Counted from the stretch's first letter, positions 1 through 12,252 are shown. The stretch: 64,000 nucleotides of DNA from Chrysomallon squamiferum (GCA_012295275.1 CM022665.1:48003564-48067563); one strand, 5' to 3'. Numbers and translations are program-made. Notes: a model not told the origin generated them from the sequence alone.

Positions 1-1988
1 TCTAAATACATTTATAAATGCTTACCCTACAAAGGTCACTGTACTGTTACTAGTACACACTTTGGGATCCTAACCTTCAGAATTATTTGATAAAAGACAG
101 AGAAATAGAAAGAAGTTATGAACCACTGTTCTAAATCTGAGGATAGTCTTCAGTGTTGGGGAAACGTTCTGTGTAACATTGCTAGTTTTGTAAATATTTC
201 TTTCCTTCATTAATTAAAGTATGTATCTTCTTAGATTATGAATTCTGGGTTGTTTAAATAATGTTAAACGTAACAAATAAAATGAACTTTTCTTCCAAGT
301 TTTTACTTCAACAGATGATTAGCACCAGTTTGATGTTCCGATTTTTATATCATTTGTTTGCGTATATTCCATTTACATGTAATATTGTATTGTTTAATGA
401 TCTGTGTTTAATACATAGATATTTTCAAACAATTTGCAAGTTTTTAAAAATTAAAACAGTTTCAAACTTAACAGTTTATTGTTGTTATTTTTATTCTGTT
501 CTTTGTCCACTATTAACAATGCTAACTGTCACTAAGGGCGCTTGCAGACAAGGCGAATCCATAACCTCAAACTATTACGCTAATATACTATATGTTTAAA
601 AGCAGCAACAAAATAACAGAAAAATTATTCACAACTCTTACTCAGGAATGATCTCACAAATCAATCGAAACCGGCCAAAAATATTTAATTCAGTTAAATC
701 TATCTCTGTTACGGTCGTTATAAAGAGAACACTTTACCGTACAGTACGTGCAGGTTTTCATTGGTATAAAAACATCTTTATTTGACAATAATACAAAAAA
801 AACAACACCAGAATACTTTCACAGTGAGGTGACGTTCAGCAAGTATCACGTAGTTAAAATTTCAAAAAAATTTCATTCCGTCTAATAATTTTATTTTGAA
901 ACTAAGACATCGCTATCAAAAATAGTTTTATAAGTAAAAATGTAACATAACTGTATTCAGAAATAAAACCTCACTATCAAAAATAGTTTTATAAATAAAA
1001 ATGTAACATAACTGTATTCAGATATAAAACCTCGCCTTTCTTTGTGGTTTGTATTGCAAAAACTTGCGACATCAATGCGACTTGATAACCAAATATATCA
1101 AACAATCCTATGAGAAGAAATACGTGACGAATACAGGTGATATAAATGGTTCAACTCACCAGCCTATCGAATGATCAAAACAAAGTGGTCGATAATTATG
1201 TTTGTAAAGAAAGGTCTTAATAACCTTCTTGTTGATGAGTCTACGTTCCTGGACAGGTTATTTAATTTAAACAGCCTTTACCGCTGATTAATAAAAATGT
1301 CACCTGTTAATAAGAGTTTATTGTCTGTAACCGATGCATGTGAATAAATTATATGTAGAAAGTTAAATATTAACGTTTATTTTCCAGAACTAAGTTTATA
1401 TCGGTTTAAAATGTATTTTGATCTCTATATACTACTATATAATTCTATAAATGGTTTTAAGCTGTCTGAAACAATAAAGTATTTAAATTTTATTTGACTT
1501 AGTCTGTGGATATTTGTCATTTACTAATATTTAAGTCACCTGTTCATACATTTAAAAAAATTTTTAAAAAAATGTATACTTTTTCATGCGGCGTAGAAAT
1601 TGTACATTATCATTTGTTTTCTTTAAATCGGCGAGTTTCTAATGAGAACAGCTGTTATTCAGTAGTTTGACACACGTGTCTGAAATGACATACACACAGA
1701 CAGATGTACAGCAAACAACCAACTGACGCCTGTTTTTCACAAACATCTTCTTAACACGTGACCAGGTGAAATTTGTGTGTGGACAGGTACATCTAGTCCA
1801 GCCTAGTAAATAAACATTGATCTAATTGGTTATTTGCATTTATGACGTCACTGACGTCTGCTGATAATCCGATACTCTCACTTGATAATTCAGTGACGCG
1901 ATCGTCCAACCAGCATGCAGTTTATAAGTCTACACTTCTTAGTATGGGTAATATCTTATTATTTTTAATAAGTATATCACTGTTACTG

Positions 1989-2048
<60 letters not shown>

Positions 2049-3021
2049 ATGTGGTGGCGATATTAGTGGTGGTGGTAGCAGTAGTAATGGTAGTAGCAGC
2101 AGTAGTGGTAGTGGTATTAGTAATTGTAGTAGTATTGGTAATTGTAGTAATAGTAGCAATAGTGGTAGTAGTAGTGGTGATGGTGATGGCAATAGTAATG
2201 GTAATGGTAGTAGTAGAAATAGTTGTATTGGTAGTGGTAGTAGCAGTAGTAATTGTTGTTGTTGCTGTTGTTCTTGTAGTAATTGATTTAAGTAAGTGAC
2301 TAAGAGTTAGGTATAATTATTTCAAGTGAAAAATTCAGCTAAAGTTATTTAAATTCTGTGTACAAAACATACGTAAAGTATTAATATGTAAACAATTTTT
2401 AACGAGTATTCAGACGGTCATAGTACATACATAGACATGTTAGACATCAAAATCATGTGGATGTGTACGCATATTACTAACGTTTAAAAATCAATATACA
2501 GATAATTAGTTTTGATGTAGTTAACAATATAAGAAAAAAGAAGAAAAAAAACGTTCAAATACAGGCACAGTTGCAAAACATTTATGCACAAATATGCAAA
2601 TGTAAACGAGCAAGTTGACTGTAAACAACAATGTCAATAATATTAGAAATTAACATTTTTTCAGGTTTTTTCGCCCATTCACGTTTTTTCTCAAATACTC
2701 AGCAGAGGAACATATCCATGTGACGTGATTGTAAGTAACCATGACAACACATTGTTATTTACTTTCAAACATGTTCAGTTCATTATCAACAAACATACTT
2801 TAGACCTGCTAATGTTTGGGTTTTGTTTTTCTATAATTGTTATTATTATTTTTGAATTGATGTTATTTATTTATTAATTTATTTATTATCATTATTATTT
2901 TTTATAATAATATTTTTCTTGCTTGTTTGAATTATTTAAAAGTAACTAAACTAACCAAGATTTTATCTTTTTTTCATTTCGTTTCTTTTTCTTTTTTCTT
3001 TTCTTTTTAATTTATTTTGTT

Positions 3022-3085
<64 letters not shown>

Positions 3086-3624
3086 GTATTTATTTTATTT
3101 TTTATAGTTGATGGTTTTGGATGTTTTGGGAGGCTTTTTTTTGGTTGTTTTTTAAAAACTTTTTGCCTTGTTTAAATTTTTATTTTTAATACATTTATTT
3201 AATAGTGGGAGGGCTGGAATGGCGACTTAAGGTTGGTTTGTTCATTTCATTTTTTTTTTTTTCTTTTTTTTCAAATAATTTTCTTGTTTACATTTGTGTG
3301 ATTGAATGTGAACAAGTTTGACATAATGTAGGTAAATAATAATATGACTCTTTACATGTTTGAACTGTTGATAATAACAAAACACAATTGTTTACACGGT
3401 TTTAACAAAATGTAAGTAAAAAGTAAAACAACTGTTTACAAATGGTTAATTTAGTAATACTATCATTGTAAGTATGCGTGTGTGTGTGTGTTGGTGTGTA
3501 TATTTGAACCGTTTGAAAATGAATACAAAAATAATTATTTACAGGAAATTTATATAAATAAATATAACACATGTTTAGCCATGTTTATATGAAAATAAAT
3601 ATAACAGTTCTTTCCATATTGCAG
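1..3624. other. AT-rich non-coding upstream region
   Basis: No exon with plausible splice signals and protein-like content was found here. A 62-bp segment is present twice at about 905-1025. An imperfect GTA/TAG trinucleotide tract lies at about 1988-2285, an ATT tract at about 3028-3082, and T-rich tracts around 3250. A double TGACGT motif lies at 1842-1858. Short open frames such as the one at 261-599 are low-complexity and unsupported. The region may be part of a long intron of the cysteine-rich gene that begins at 3625, because that gene's first visible exon has no start codon. Confidence 0.6.
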
Positions 3625-6600
3625 GACATTTCGTGTCCATACGGTACAGTGTGCGGTCTGCAGGAGAAATGTGTCTACCCGGAAAAATGTCCGGCCCAGC
3701 CAGCGTGCGTAGGTGAGAAAAATTTCATTTATTAACACTTTCGTTCATTCATTTATTTGTTCATTCATTCAGTCGTGTAAACCTTTTTATATTGTTTAAT
3801 TTATTCGTTCACTAGCTCCACTGAATAATCCTTACATTCGCTGTCCCGTCGGAGAGCCAGTGAGAGACGCTGACGGAAACGTGGTGTATTCTGGGAGGGG
3901 AAGCCCTCCAGACAGATGTCCGGAAGGAACAGAGCCGCTCATTTCTCCCACAGATCGATTTGCAGTCTGCTGCTGGCGTCACAGTGAGAAAAACACATTG
4001 CTTGATGTTATTTAGTTAAAACACGTTGCTTGATGTTATTTAGTTAAAACACATTGCGTGGTGTTATTTAGTTAAAACACATTGCGTGGTGTTATTTAGT
4101 TAAAACACATTGCTTGATGTTATTTAGTTAAAACACACTGCTTGATGTTATTTAGTTAAAACACATTGCTTGATGTTATTTAGTTAAAACACACTGCTTG
4201 ATGTTATTTAGTTAAAACACACTGCTTGATGTTATTTAGTTAAAACACATTGCGAGGTGTTATTTAATTAAAACACATTGCTTGATGTTATTTAGTTAAA
4301 ACACATTGCTTGATGTTATTTAATTAAAACACATTGCTTGATGTTATTTAATTAAAACACATTGCTTGATGTTATTTAATTGCTTGATGTTATCTATATT
4401 TGTACTAGACAAACGTGTAATGATACTTACTATGAATCTATATTTGTACTAGACCAACCTGTAATGATACTTACTATGAATCTATATTTGTACTAGACAA
4501 ACGTGTAATAATACTTACTATGAATCTATATTTGTACTAGACCAACCTGTAATGACACTTACTATGAATCTATATTTGTACTAGACCAACCTGTAACGAT
4601 ACTTACTATGAATCTATATTTGTACTAGACCAACCTGTAATGATACTTACTATGAATCTATATTTGTACTAGACAAACGTGTAATGATACTTACTATGAA
4701 TCTATATTTGTACTAGACAAACGTGTAATGATACTTACTATGAATCTATATTTGTACTAGACAAACGTGTAATGATACTTACTATGAATCTGTATTTGTA
4801 CTAGACCGATCTGTAATGACACTTACTATGAATCTATATTTGTACTAGACAAACCTGTAACGACAAGTTTGGAAACGACGAAACCTGGGATCTGTCCGGT
4901 GTCACGTGGTGTGGGAGACTGCAGAGACTCGTGCAGAAATGACAGCTCGTGTCCAGGACGACTCAAGTGCTGTCAGAATGGGTGTGGAGTCTCGTGTATG
5001 TCTCCCGCGGCCAATCTCACTGACCCCTGCATCTCACACGTGAGAACGTTTCAATTAATAACTTTACTATTTCGAAAGAAATTGAATCTAACTATTTTTA
5101 GAGTCTAACTGTAGTTTAAAATCGCAGAATAACAGTGTTTCTGTGTTAATGCTTCACTTTCTTTTGCTACGTGGTCATCGACAACAAATTTAGGTTGTGT
5201 GGTTCTTTGTTTCTTTACACTTATAGATAGATATATACAGAAAATAACAAATATATTGACCATTATAAAAATTACTCATCTGTTGTTACTGTGGTCAAAT
5301 CAGTTGATATCAACAGCGCATCATGGTTTTTGTAATAAAAATCTGTAAAAGAATTCCTGAAAATCTTCATCTAATTCAACAAATATCTGATGCTTATAAA
5401 AATTAAACAAAGTTACAAATTTAAACTTGTTGTTACCTACGATCTGTAGTTTGATTACGCGGTTTGTTCAAGAGAATACGTACTAACAGTGAGTCTGATG
5501 TTTACAGAATATCAGGTGTAACCCTGGTTATGTGTGTCGTCTGCATCGCGTGCAGTGTGTGACGTCACCGTGTCCCCCTCAACCTAAATGTGTCTGTGAG
5601 TTCTCTTAACTCTTATTTGTCTAATTACGATAATTACAGTAATGTTACTTTATTGAAATCAGTCTGGTTTGTGTGTTTTCCTTTTTAATAGTCTGTAGTT
5701 TAAATATTCTAATTTGTTCTCTATGCCCAGTAAAGTATGAAGAAATGAATATTGTAATAGTTTGTGTTCTTCCCTTTTCGTTGTGGCATTATTTTTGTTA
5801 TATCATACAGTGGCATCCAAAGTAATAACGCAGGCGCACTGTCCTCTGGGTAATCCCGTGCTGGACGTGGATGGACGAGAACTGAACTGTGGGTTTGTGA
5901 TAAATCCAGACCGTTGTCCTGACAACACTTCCTGTAGTGCTTCGCCCGTTGACAAATATGGCGCCTGTTGTTGGATTAATAGTAAATTTAATATTTCATT
6001 TTTATTTTATAAGATGTTTTAATTATTTTTAATAGTCAGTGCATATTAACAGAACAAAATATTCCGAAAAAGAGGAGACAGGAACAATTCATTTAAAAAA
6101 AAACGTCCTTTAAAAAAATTATATTTCCAGTTAAACATATGACGTTGTAAATATTATATTTTTTTACGAAATACTAAACGCGATATTTATAATCAGACAT
6201 AAACAATCTCTATGGAAAATACTGACAACAACAAAAAATATATATATATATTTATTGTTCTGATTATTACTAATATTACTTATTGAATATTATTAATACT
6301 TACTGATATTAATGACAATATTCACGTCGTTGTTTTTAAATTATTAAAAATATAATGAGTTAAGATTTCACACAGACACTCACACACTGCACCCACCCAC
6401 ACCCAGACCAGTGAAACCTGGACGATGTCCCAGCAGGAGGGGTGTGGTCGGAACCTGTGTTGAAATGTGTAACAACGACAGCGGCTGTCCCGGCAGTATG
6501 AAGTGTTGTAACAACGGCTGCGGCCACGTTTGCATGGAACCCGAAAACAGCAGTAATTCCTGCAAGGTTTTCTTTTTTTCTTTCTTTCTTCTTCTTCTTC

Positions 6601-9050
6601 TTCTTGATCATCATCATCTTCGTCGTCGTTGTCGTCGTCTTCATTATTTATTTATTTATTTATTTACTCATTCGTATAAGAATGTGTAGTGAATTCTGAT
6701 AACAGTGTAAAATATATTGTTTTAAAGTACCTATTATTATAATTTTACGTCTATTATGATTTGAATATTTAAAATTATGTTGTTGGTTGTTTTTTGTTTT
6801 TTTGAAGAACGTCGTCTGTCCACGGGGAAGCACGTGTGAACTACGACCACTGCCGTGTCTGATAGCGCCGTGTGCTGTCCAAGCTGTGTGTACGAGTGAG
6901 TTTTCTTGTTACGTCATTACGTCCGTGTGCTAGTTGTTACGTCAATGAGTTTATTGTTACGTCATTACGTCCGTGTGCTAGTTGTTACGTCAATGAGTTA
7001 GTTGTTACGTCATTACGTCCGTGTCCTAGTTGTTACGTCAATGAGTTAGTTGTTACGTCATTATGTCCGTGTACTAGTTGTTACGTCAATGAGTTAGTTG
7101 TTACGTCATTACGTCCGTGTCCTAGTTGTTACGTCAATGAGTTAGTTGTTACGTCAATTGTTACGTCAATGAGTTAGTTGTTACGTCATTACGTCCGTGT
7201 GCTAGTTGTTACGTCATTATGTCCGTGTGCTAGTTGTTACGTCATTACGTCCGTGTGCTATTGTTACGTCATTATGTCCGTGTGCTAGTTGTTACGTCAT
7301 TATGTCCGTGTACTAGTTGTTACGTCAATGAGTTAGTTGTTACGTCATAACGTCCGTGTCCTAGTTGTTACGTCAATGAGTTAGTTGTTACGTCATTACG
7401 TCCGTGTCCTAGTTGTTACGTCAATGAGTTAGTTGTTACGTCATTACGTCCGTGTGCTAGTTGTTACGTCAATGTGTTAGTTGTTTCGTCATTACGTGTT
7501 TTAACTTAGTTATTCCGAGATTTTAAAATAGAAAGATAGTTAGATTCTACTTTTTTTCAAAACAGTTAAATTAACAATTAAAATGTACTCACAGTTATTA
7601 ACTGTTTGAAAGCGTTGTTTTGATTACGTAGATTTATATACAAAATTTCTTGTGTTGTTGTGAAAAGGTGCAAAGATCCCGTGGAGATGTCGGCAGCCGC
7701 CAGTTCGAGGTCACTGCAAAGGGAAGTTTGTCTACTGGTACTACAACGTCGTCACCGTCCGCTGTGAGAAGTTTGTGTTCGGTGGTTGCGGCGGAAACAG
7801 CAACCGATTTCTCACCGCCTCCGAGTGTTACAGTCACTGTGAGTGTTATCTCCGTAACAGTGTTTAGATATGTTACAGTGTGAGTGTTATCTAATGTAAC
7901 AAAGTTTACGTATGTTATAGTGTGAGTGTTTTCTAAAGTAACAAAGTTTACGAATGTTACAGTGTAAGTGATGTAACAGAGTTCATGTATGTTACAGTGT
8001 GGGTGTTGTCTAATGTAACAAAGTTTACGAATGTTACAGTGTGAGTGTTATCTAATGTAACAAAATTCACCTATGTTATTATGTTTTAACAATTACTTTT
8101 AATTAAATAAAAAATATTTGTTTATTGCAGGTAATCCCAGTGCAAGTCCGTGTATGGTAAGACATTTAATAAATATTTATTTAATACATTCTATTGCTGT
8201 CTGTTAGTATACAGATGTTATTTATTTAATACATTCTGTTACTGTCTGTTAGTATACAGATGTTATTTATTTAATACATTCTGTTACTGTCTGTTAGTAT
8301 ACAGATGTTATTTATTTAATACATTCTGTTACTGTCTGTTAGTATACAGATGTTATTTATTTAACACATTCTGTTACTGTCTGTTAGTATACAGATTTTA
8401 TTTATTTAACACATTCTATTGCTGTCTGTTAGTATACAGATGTTATTTATTTAACACATTCTGTTACTGTCTGTTAGTATACAGATGTTATTTATTTAAC
8501 ACATTCTGTTACTGTCTGTTAGTATACAGATGTTATTTATTTAACACATTCTGTTACTGTCTGTTAGTATACAGATGTTATTTATTTAACACATTCTGTT
8601 ACTGTCTTTTTGTATACAGATGTTATTTATTTAACACATTCTATTGCTGTCTGTTAGTATACAGATGTTATTTATTTAATACATTCTGTTACTGTCTTTT
8701 TGTATACAGATGTTATTTATTTAACACATTCTATTACTGTTTGTTACTATACAGATGATATTTCAGATAGAACTGTTTGTAATCCAGCAGTAACATGACA
8801 GTACTTTATAATCATCATTCAGCAGACTACATAGTACTGATACTAGTATAGAATGAAGCAGAAAATTGAGCACAGAGAAAAATTCAAACTTCTAACACAT
8901 CTTGCTTCACGCAAACAACGTAATAAAAAATATATCAATCAAGTCTTTTATCAAATATCTGTACATCATAAATCACATTGTAATAATTCTGTTTCTTTTA
9001 ATATTATGTGCTGTTGGTTTATTTATTTATTCATTCATTCATTTATTCTT

Positions 9051-9085
<35 letters not shown>

Positions 9086-10775
9086 TCCTTGTCATCATTC
9101 ATTGTTTGTTTTGTTTCAAAGAGAAAGTCATGTGACGGGAAATGTTTCATACATTCAGACAAAACGTGTGAACATGGCCCTTGTAACCAGAGAGCGACGT
9201 GTGGTACGTTTTATATATCTTAATATGTCTTACAGTAATATTAATATGTCTTACAGTAGTATAAATATGTCTTACAGTAGTATAAATATGTCTTACAGTA
9301 GTATAAATATGTCTTACAGTAGTATAAATATGTCTTACAGTAGTATAAATATGTCTTACTGTAGTATAAATATGTCTTACAGTAGTATAAATATGTCTTA
9401 CAGTAACATAAATATGTCTTACAGTAGTATAAATATGTCTTACAGTAATATAAATATGTCTTACAGTAGTGTAAATATGTCTTACAGTAGTATAAATATG
9501 TCTTGCTGTAGTATAAATATGTCTTACAGTAGTATAAATATGTCTTACAGTAGTATAAATATGTCTTACAGTAGTATAAATATGTCTTACTGTAGTATAA
9601 ATATGTCTTACAGTAGTATAAATATGTCTTACAGTAACATAAATATGTCTTACAGTAGTATAAATATGTCTTACAGTAATATAAATATGTCTTACAGTAA
9701 TGTAAATATGTCTTACAGTAGTATAAATATGTCTTGCAGTAGTATAAATATGTCTTACAGTAGTATAAATATGTCTTACAGTAGTATAAATATGTCTTAC
9801 AGTAGTATAAATATGTCTTACAGTAGTATAAATATGACTTACAGTAGTATAAATATGTCTTACAGTAACATAAATATGTCTTACACTAGACAACAGTAAT
9901 ATAAATATGTCTAGTTACTAATATGTATAATTATCTCCATATATCAGCAGATAAACACAGGCTATTTACTATAATTATTTATACATATTTATTTATTATT
10001 TTTCATTGATTAATATTTTCTCTCTTTCACATATAGAGATTAGTCAATCTCAAGATTATATACATATAATAATTATTATTTTAGTAAAATATCTATACTT
10101 AGAACACACAAAAGAAATGAATGTTTATATATTACCGGGATTTTCGTTTTTAAAAAATGGGATAATATCTGTCCTCGTCACAAGGTGTTTTTGTGTAATA
10201 TTTACAGATGTTTAAGGCTGACTTTTCTACACTATTTGCTGATGTTTAAGGCTGTCCTCTACAATATTTACTGATGGTATTTCGTGTAATATTTACTGAT
10301 GTTTTTATTCAAGGGCGTTTTAGAATTTTATTCGGTTGATATCATTTCTTAACATACATCACTGCTGTTATTATTTAATATACTTAGTTAAATTATGTTG
10401 ACAATTAGTAGAAATAATAAATTAATTAAATTTCATTCAGCTATAGGATATTTGTAATTGTAATTTATCGTTATATGAGTTACAGGTACCACCACCACCA
10501 CGACAACGACGTCAGCATTAGTAAAGCCAGGTCGGTGTCCCGTTCCCAGGGGCAAACCGTCCTGTGAGGTCACGTGCAGAAACGACTACGACTGCAGCGG
10601 CGACCTCAAGTGTTGTTACAACGGCTGCGGTCGCCTGTGTACGAGATCAGTGACGTTGCCGCCGTTGCTGCCACCGTGTCCACCTGGTGTCCCAGCTGTG
10701 ATGTGCAGGTGGCTCGAAAGTCTGGCGAAGATTTTAGTGAACATGTTCAGACAAACTATCAGCAGTTCACACTAG
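3625..10775 (+). CDS. Secreted multi-domain lustrin-type / WAP / Kunitz protein, 5' partial, 11 visible exons
   Basis: Visible exons: 3625-3712, 3816-3983, 4849-5039, 5508-5595, 5811-5981, 6376-6566, 6808-6895, 7668-7838, 8131-8156, 9122-9203 and 10486-10775. They sum to 1554 nt, or 517 residues plus a TAG. The exons encode short cysteine-rich linkers (88 nt), lustrin-type cysteine-rich domains (168 and 171 nt), three WAP four-disulfide cores with eight Cys each (in exons 4849, 6376 and 10486), and one Kunitz domain. The order is linker, lustrin, WAP, linker, lustrin, WAP, linker, Kunitz, microexon, linker-like, WAP. Lustrin-type modules are known from molluscan shell-matrix proteins; WAP and Kunitz modules are commonly protease inhibitors. 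An extracellular inhibitor or matrix role is therefore inferred. No start codon or signal peptide is seen, so the 5' end lies upstream. A candidate AATAAA is at 11145-11150. The last exon boundary is the least certain, because a GT lies just after the TGCAG near 10710. Confidence 0.85.
3984..4384 (+). repeat. 28-bp minisatellite starting at a splice donor
   Basis: About 14 copies of a 28-bp unit (core ACACATTGCTTGATGTTATT). The first copy begins within the donor of the exon ending at 3983 (CACA, then GTGAGAAAAACACATTGC). Confidence 0.9.
4385..4848 (+). repeat. 44-bp minisatellite carrying the WAP-exon acceptor
   Basis: The 44-bp unit contains TTTGTACTAG followed by ACMAACSTGTAA. The real acceptor AG of the WAP exon at 4849 ends at 4848; the same AG recurs at 4804, 4760, 4716 and so on in 44-bp steps back to 4408, giving ten upstream copies. 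The first ~18 coding bases of the exon (ACAAACCTGTAACGACAA) are repeat-derived. Confidence 0.9.
6896..7495 (+). repeat. Minisatellite rich in TTACGTCA after a splice donor
   Basis: Composite array whose core is GTTACGTCATTACGTCCGTG alternating with TTACGTCAATGAGTTAG. It starts at the donor of the exon ending at 6895 (ACGAGTGAGTT, resembling the unit piece CAATGAGTT). The 8-mer TTACGTCA, a variant of the CRE/ATF site, occurs more than twenty times. Confidence 0.85.
7668..7838 (+). CDS. Kunitz/BPTI domain exon of the lustrin/WAP gene
   Basis: This 171-nt exon is phase 1 on both sides and encodes one complete Kunitz domain with six cysteines in BPTI spacing. Landmarks are CRQPP, HCKGK, a central WYYN, FGGCGGN and ECYSHC. 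The last Cys codon is split: T at the exon end plus GT at the start of the next exon (8131). The residue after the second Cys, which is the P1 position in BPTI, is Lys followed by Gly; in the family this favours trypsin-like proteases. The exon occupies the slot that lustrin-type exons of 168 and 171 nt fill in the two preceding cassettes. Confidence 0.88.
7839..8075 (+). repeat. Diverged repeat that copies the Kunitz-exon donor
   Basis: About five copies of a unit with TGTTACAGTGTGAGTGTTAT, matching the exon-intron junction CACT/GTGAGTGTTATCT at 7838/7839. Each copy therefore contains a donor-like GTGAGTGTT. Confidence 0.75.
8131..8156 (+). CDS. 26-nt microexon completing the Kunitz domain
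   Basis: The sequence reads TTGCAG, then 26 nt, then GTAAGA. Its first two bases complete the final Kunitz Cys codon, and the other eight codons read NPSASPCM, ending in phase 0. The tail resembles the ends of the WAP exons (an Asn/Ser-rich stretch followed by P-C or S-C). Skipping it would lose the last Kunitz cysteine and shift the frame. Confidence 0.75.
8170..8758 (+). repeat. 45-bp minisatellite, about 13 copies
   Basis: The unit core is CTGTTACTGTCTGTTAGTAT with TTATTTATTTAATACATT. It begins about ten bases after the donor of the 26-nt microexon. Because 45 is a multiple of three, one frame stays open for about 200 codons; this is not evidence of coding. Confidence 0.92.
9210..9900 (+). 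repeat. 21-bp minisatellite, about 32 copies
   Basis: The unit is TATGTCTTACAGTAGTATAA plus A. It starts just after the donor at 9204. Each unit contains a TTACAG acceptor-like site. The 21-bp period keeps long frames open on both strands (348 and 248 codons), which are repeat artefacts. Confidence 0.93.
10486..10775 (+). CDS. Terminal WAP exon whose stop codon lies in a repeat
   Basis: The exon opens with a Thr-rich stretch (about eight Thr), then a WAP core KPGRCP...CEVTC...CSGDLKCC...NGCGRLC with eight Cys, then a Pro-rich segment and a weakly characterised tail. It ends at TAG 10773-10775, inside the first TTCACACTAG unit of the following array. A donor-like GT follows TGCAG at about 10708, so a further downstream exon cannot be excluded, though none was recognised. 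Confidence 0.7.
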
Positions 10776-11110
10776 AATTCACACTAGAATGTTTACTGTG
10801 TACATCTCACACTAGATTCTACTCAGTGTAGTTCACACTAGACGTTTTACTCAGTAAAATTCACACTAGACTGTTTACCCTGGCCACTTCACACTAGAAT
10901 GTTTACTATGTACATCTCACACTAGATTCTACTCAGTGTAGTTCACACTAGACGTTTTACTCAGTAAAATTCACACTAGACTGTTTACCCTGGCCACTTC
11001 ACACTAGAATGTTTATGTACAGTTCACACTAGACTACATTTCACACTAGATTCTAATCAGTATAGTTCGCACTATATTGTTTACTGTGTACAGTTCACAC
11101 TAGACTTTTT
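10767..11110 (+). repeat. TTCACACTAGA-based repeat in the 3' UTR
   Basis: About ten imperfect units of TTCACACTAGA with variable spacers (GTTTACT, TTTTACTCAG). One ~115-bp block (about 10795-10890) is repeated almost exactly at 10910-11008. It supplies the stop codon of the preceding gene. Confidence 0.85.
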
Positions 11111-11144
11111 GCTTTGAATTGTTCACACGGAAACACTTGTTTGA

Positions 11145-11150
11145 AATAAA
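11145..11150 (+). terminator. Candidate polyadenylation signal of the lustrin/WAP gene
   Basis: AATAAA, overlapping further AATAA, about 370 nt after the stop codon and past the UTR repeat. It is the first canonical signal after the gene. Confidence 0.45.
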
Positions 11151-11848
11151 TAAATAAGAATTAAAAATTAAAAAGTTTAGAATTTCTTGTGATCCGGGCA
11201 GAATAGTTTATCTGTGTTTTTTAAGCATGTCCATGTACATTAAACAAAACTTGTATAATGTTTCTTACTAACAGGAAGTAGGCCAGATGAACATTATGTC
11301 ATTCCTCCTCACTATTCAAGTCATGTGACTTCCAAGTTATAATTAGTTTTTTTTTTTTTTTTTTTTTTTTTTTTATTCATTGTCATCAAAGGTTCATTTA
11401 GGTTACGTTCTTATGCAGTCATAACCTAACTGAGCCTGTTTTTTCGTGTTTTTTTTTTGTTGTTTTGGGGGGTCTGATATGTTTATTTATTTGGTTGTTG
11501 TTGTTTGTTTTTGTTTTTTTTTTTTTACTCTCCCTCTTCTCAGGAAAGATTTCTGGAAACACGACATTTTCTTCTCTTTTTTTTTCTTTTTTTTTTCCCC
11601 CTATAATGTTAATAAGTAGAAATTCAAATTAAAAGTCTGATAAAGAAGATAGTTTATTCTGTACAAAACAGGCAGGTTTAAATCAAAATTAAGTTGAGAA
11701 AAATGTAAGCAAACAGTTTACGAAACACGTCATGAAGGTTACAAATTCCTTATAGTTTGCAGCTCAGTCTTTCACGCATTATTGCGCACACAAAAAGCCC
11801 TACATTTAGAAAGACGACTTTTGAAAACATTTTTTTAATTTTTTTTAT

Positions 11849-11897
<49 letters not shown>

Positions 11898-12252
11898 AAT
11901 ATATATATATAAAAATACAAAGATTATATGGAAAAAATATAAAATATAAATCTCTGTTCCGATAGAAGCGATATCCACTGAATGAATTCGTTTATGTCTA
12001 CGGTTTCCGTTTGAAGTCTACCGTAATCGTTGCGATGAAAAACATCTAGTTACTGCCATGACATACATTTGTGAACTGCACAAAACATCGCAAGACAATT
12101 TTGCACATTTAAATCGAGTGTGGTTTCAGACTTGCAAAACAGGAAACAAGTCATAATAGACTAGATTTATGATTAAAAATATAATCAGTAATGAAATATC
12201 AAACACGAGAAGATGATGATAATGATTATTGTTCTTATTATTGTTGTTCTGG

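Noticed and set aside
1842-2299. Val-rich and Pro/Leu-rich open frames
   Set aside because: GTA/TAG trinucleotide tract, low complexity, no splice or promoter context.
8150-8758. 202-codon open frame
   Set aside because: It is a 45-bp tandem repeat whose length is a multiple of three; it starts at a microexon and has no domain.
9147-9899. Long open frames on both strands (348 and 248 codons)
   Set aside because: Produced by a 21-bp repeat lying in an intron; composition is purely that of the unit.
3984-9900. The regularly spaced repeats as CRISPR arrays
   Set aside because: Units are head-to-tail with no unique spacers, lie in introns of animal genes, and no Cas genes are present.
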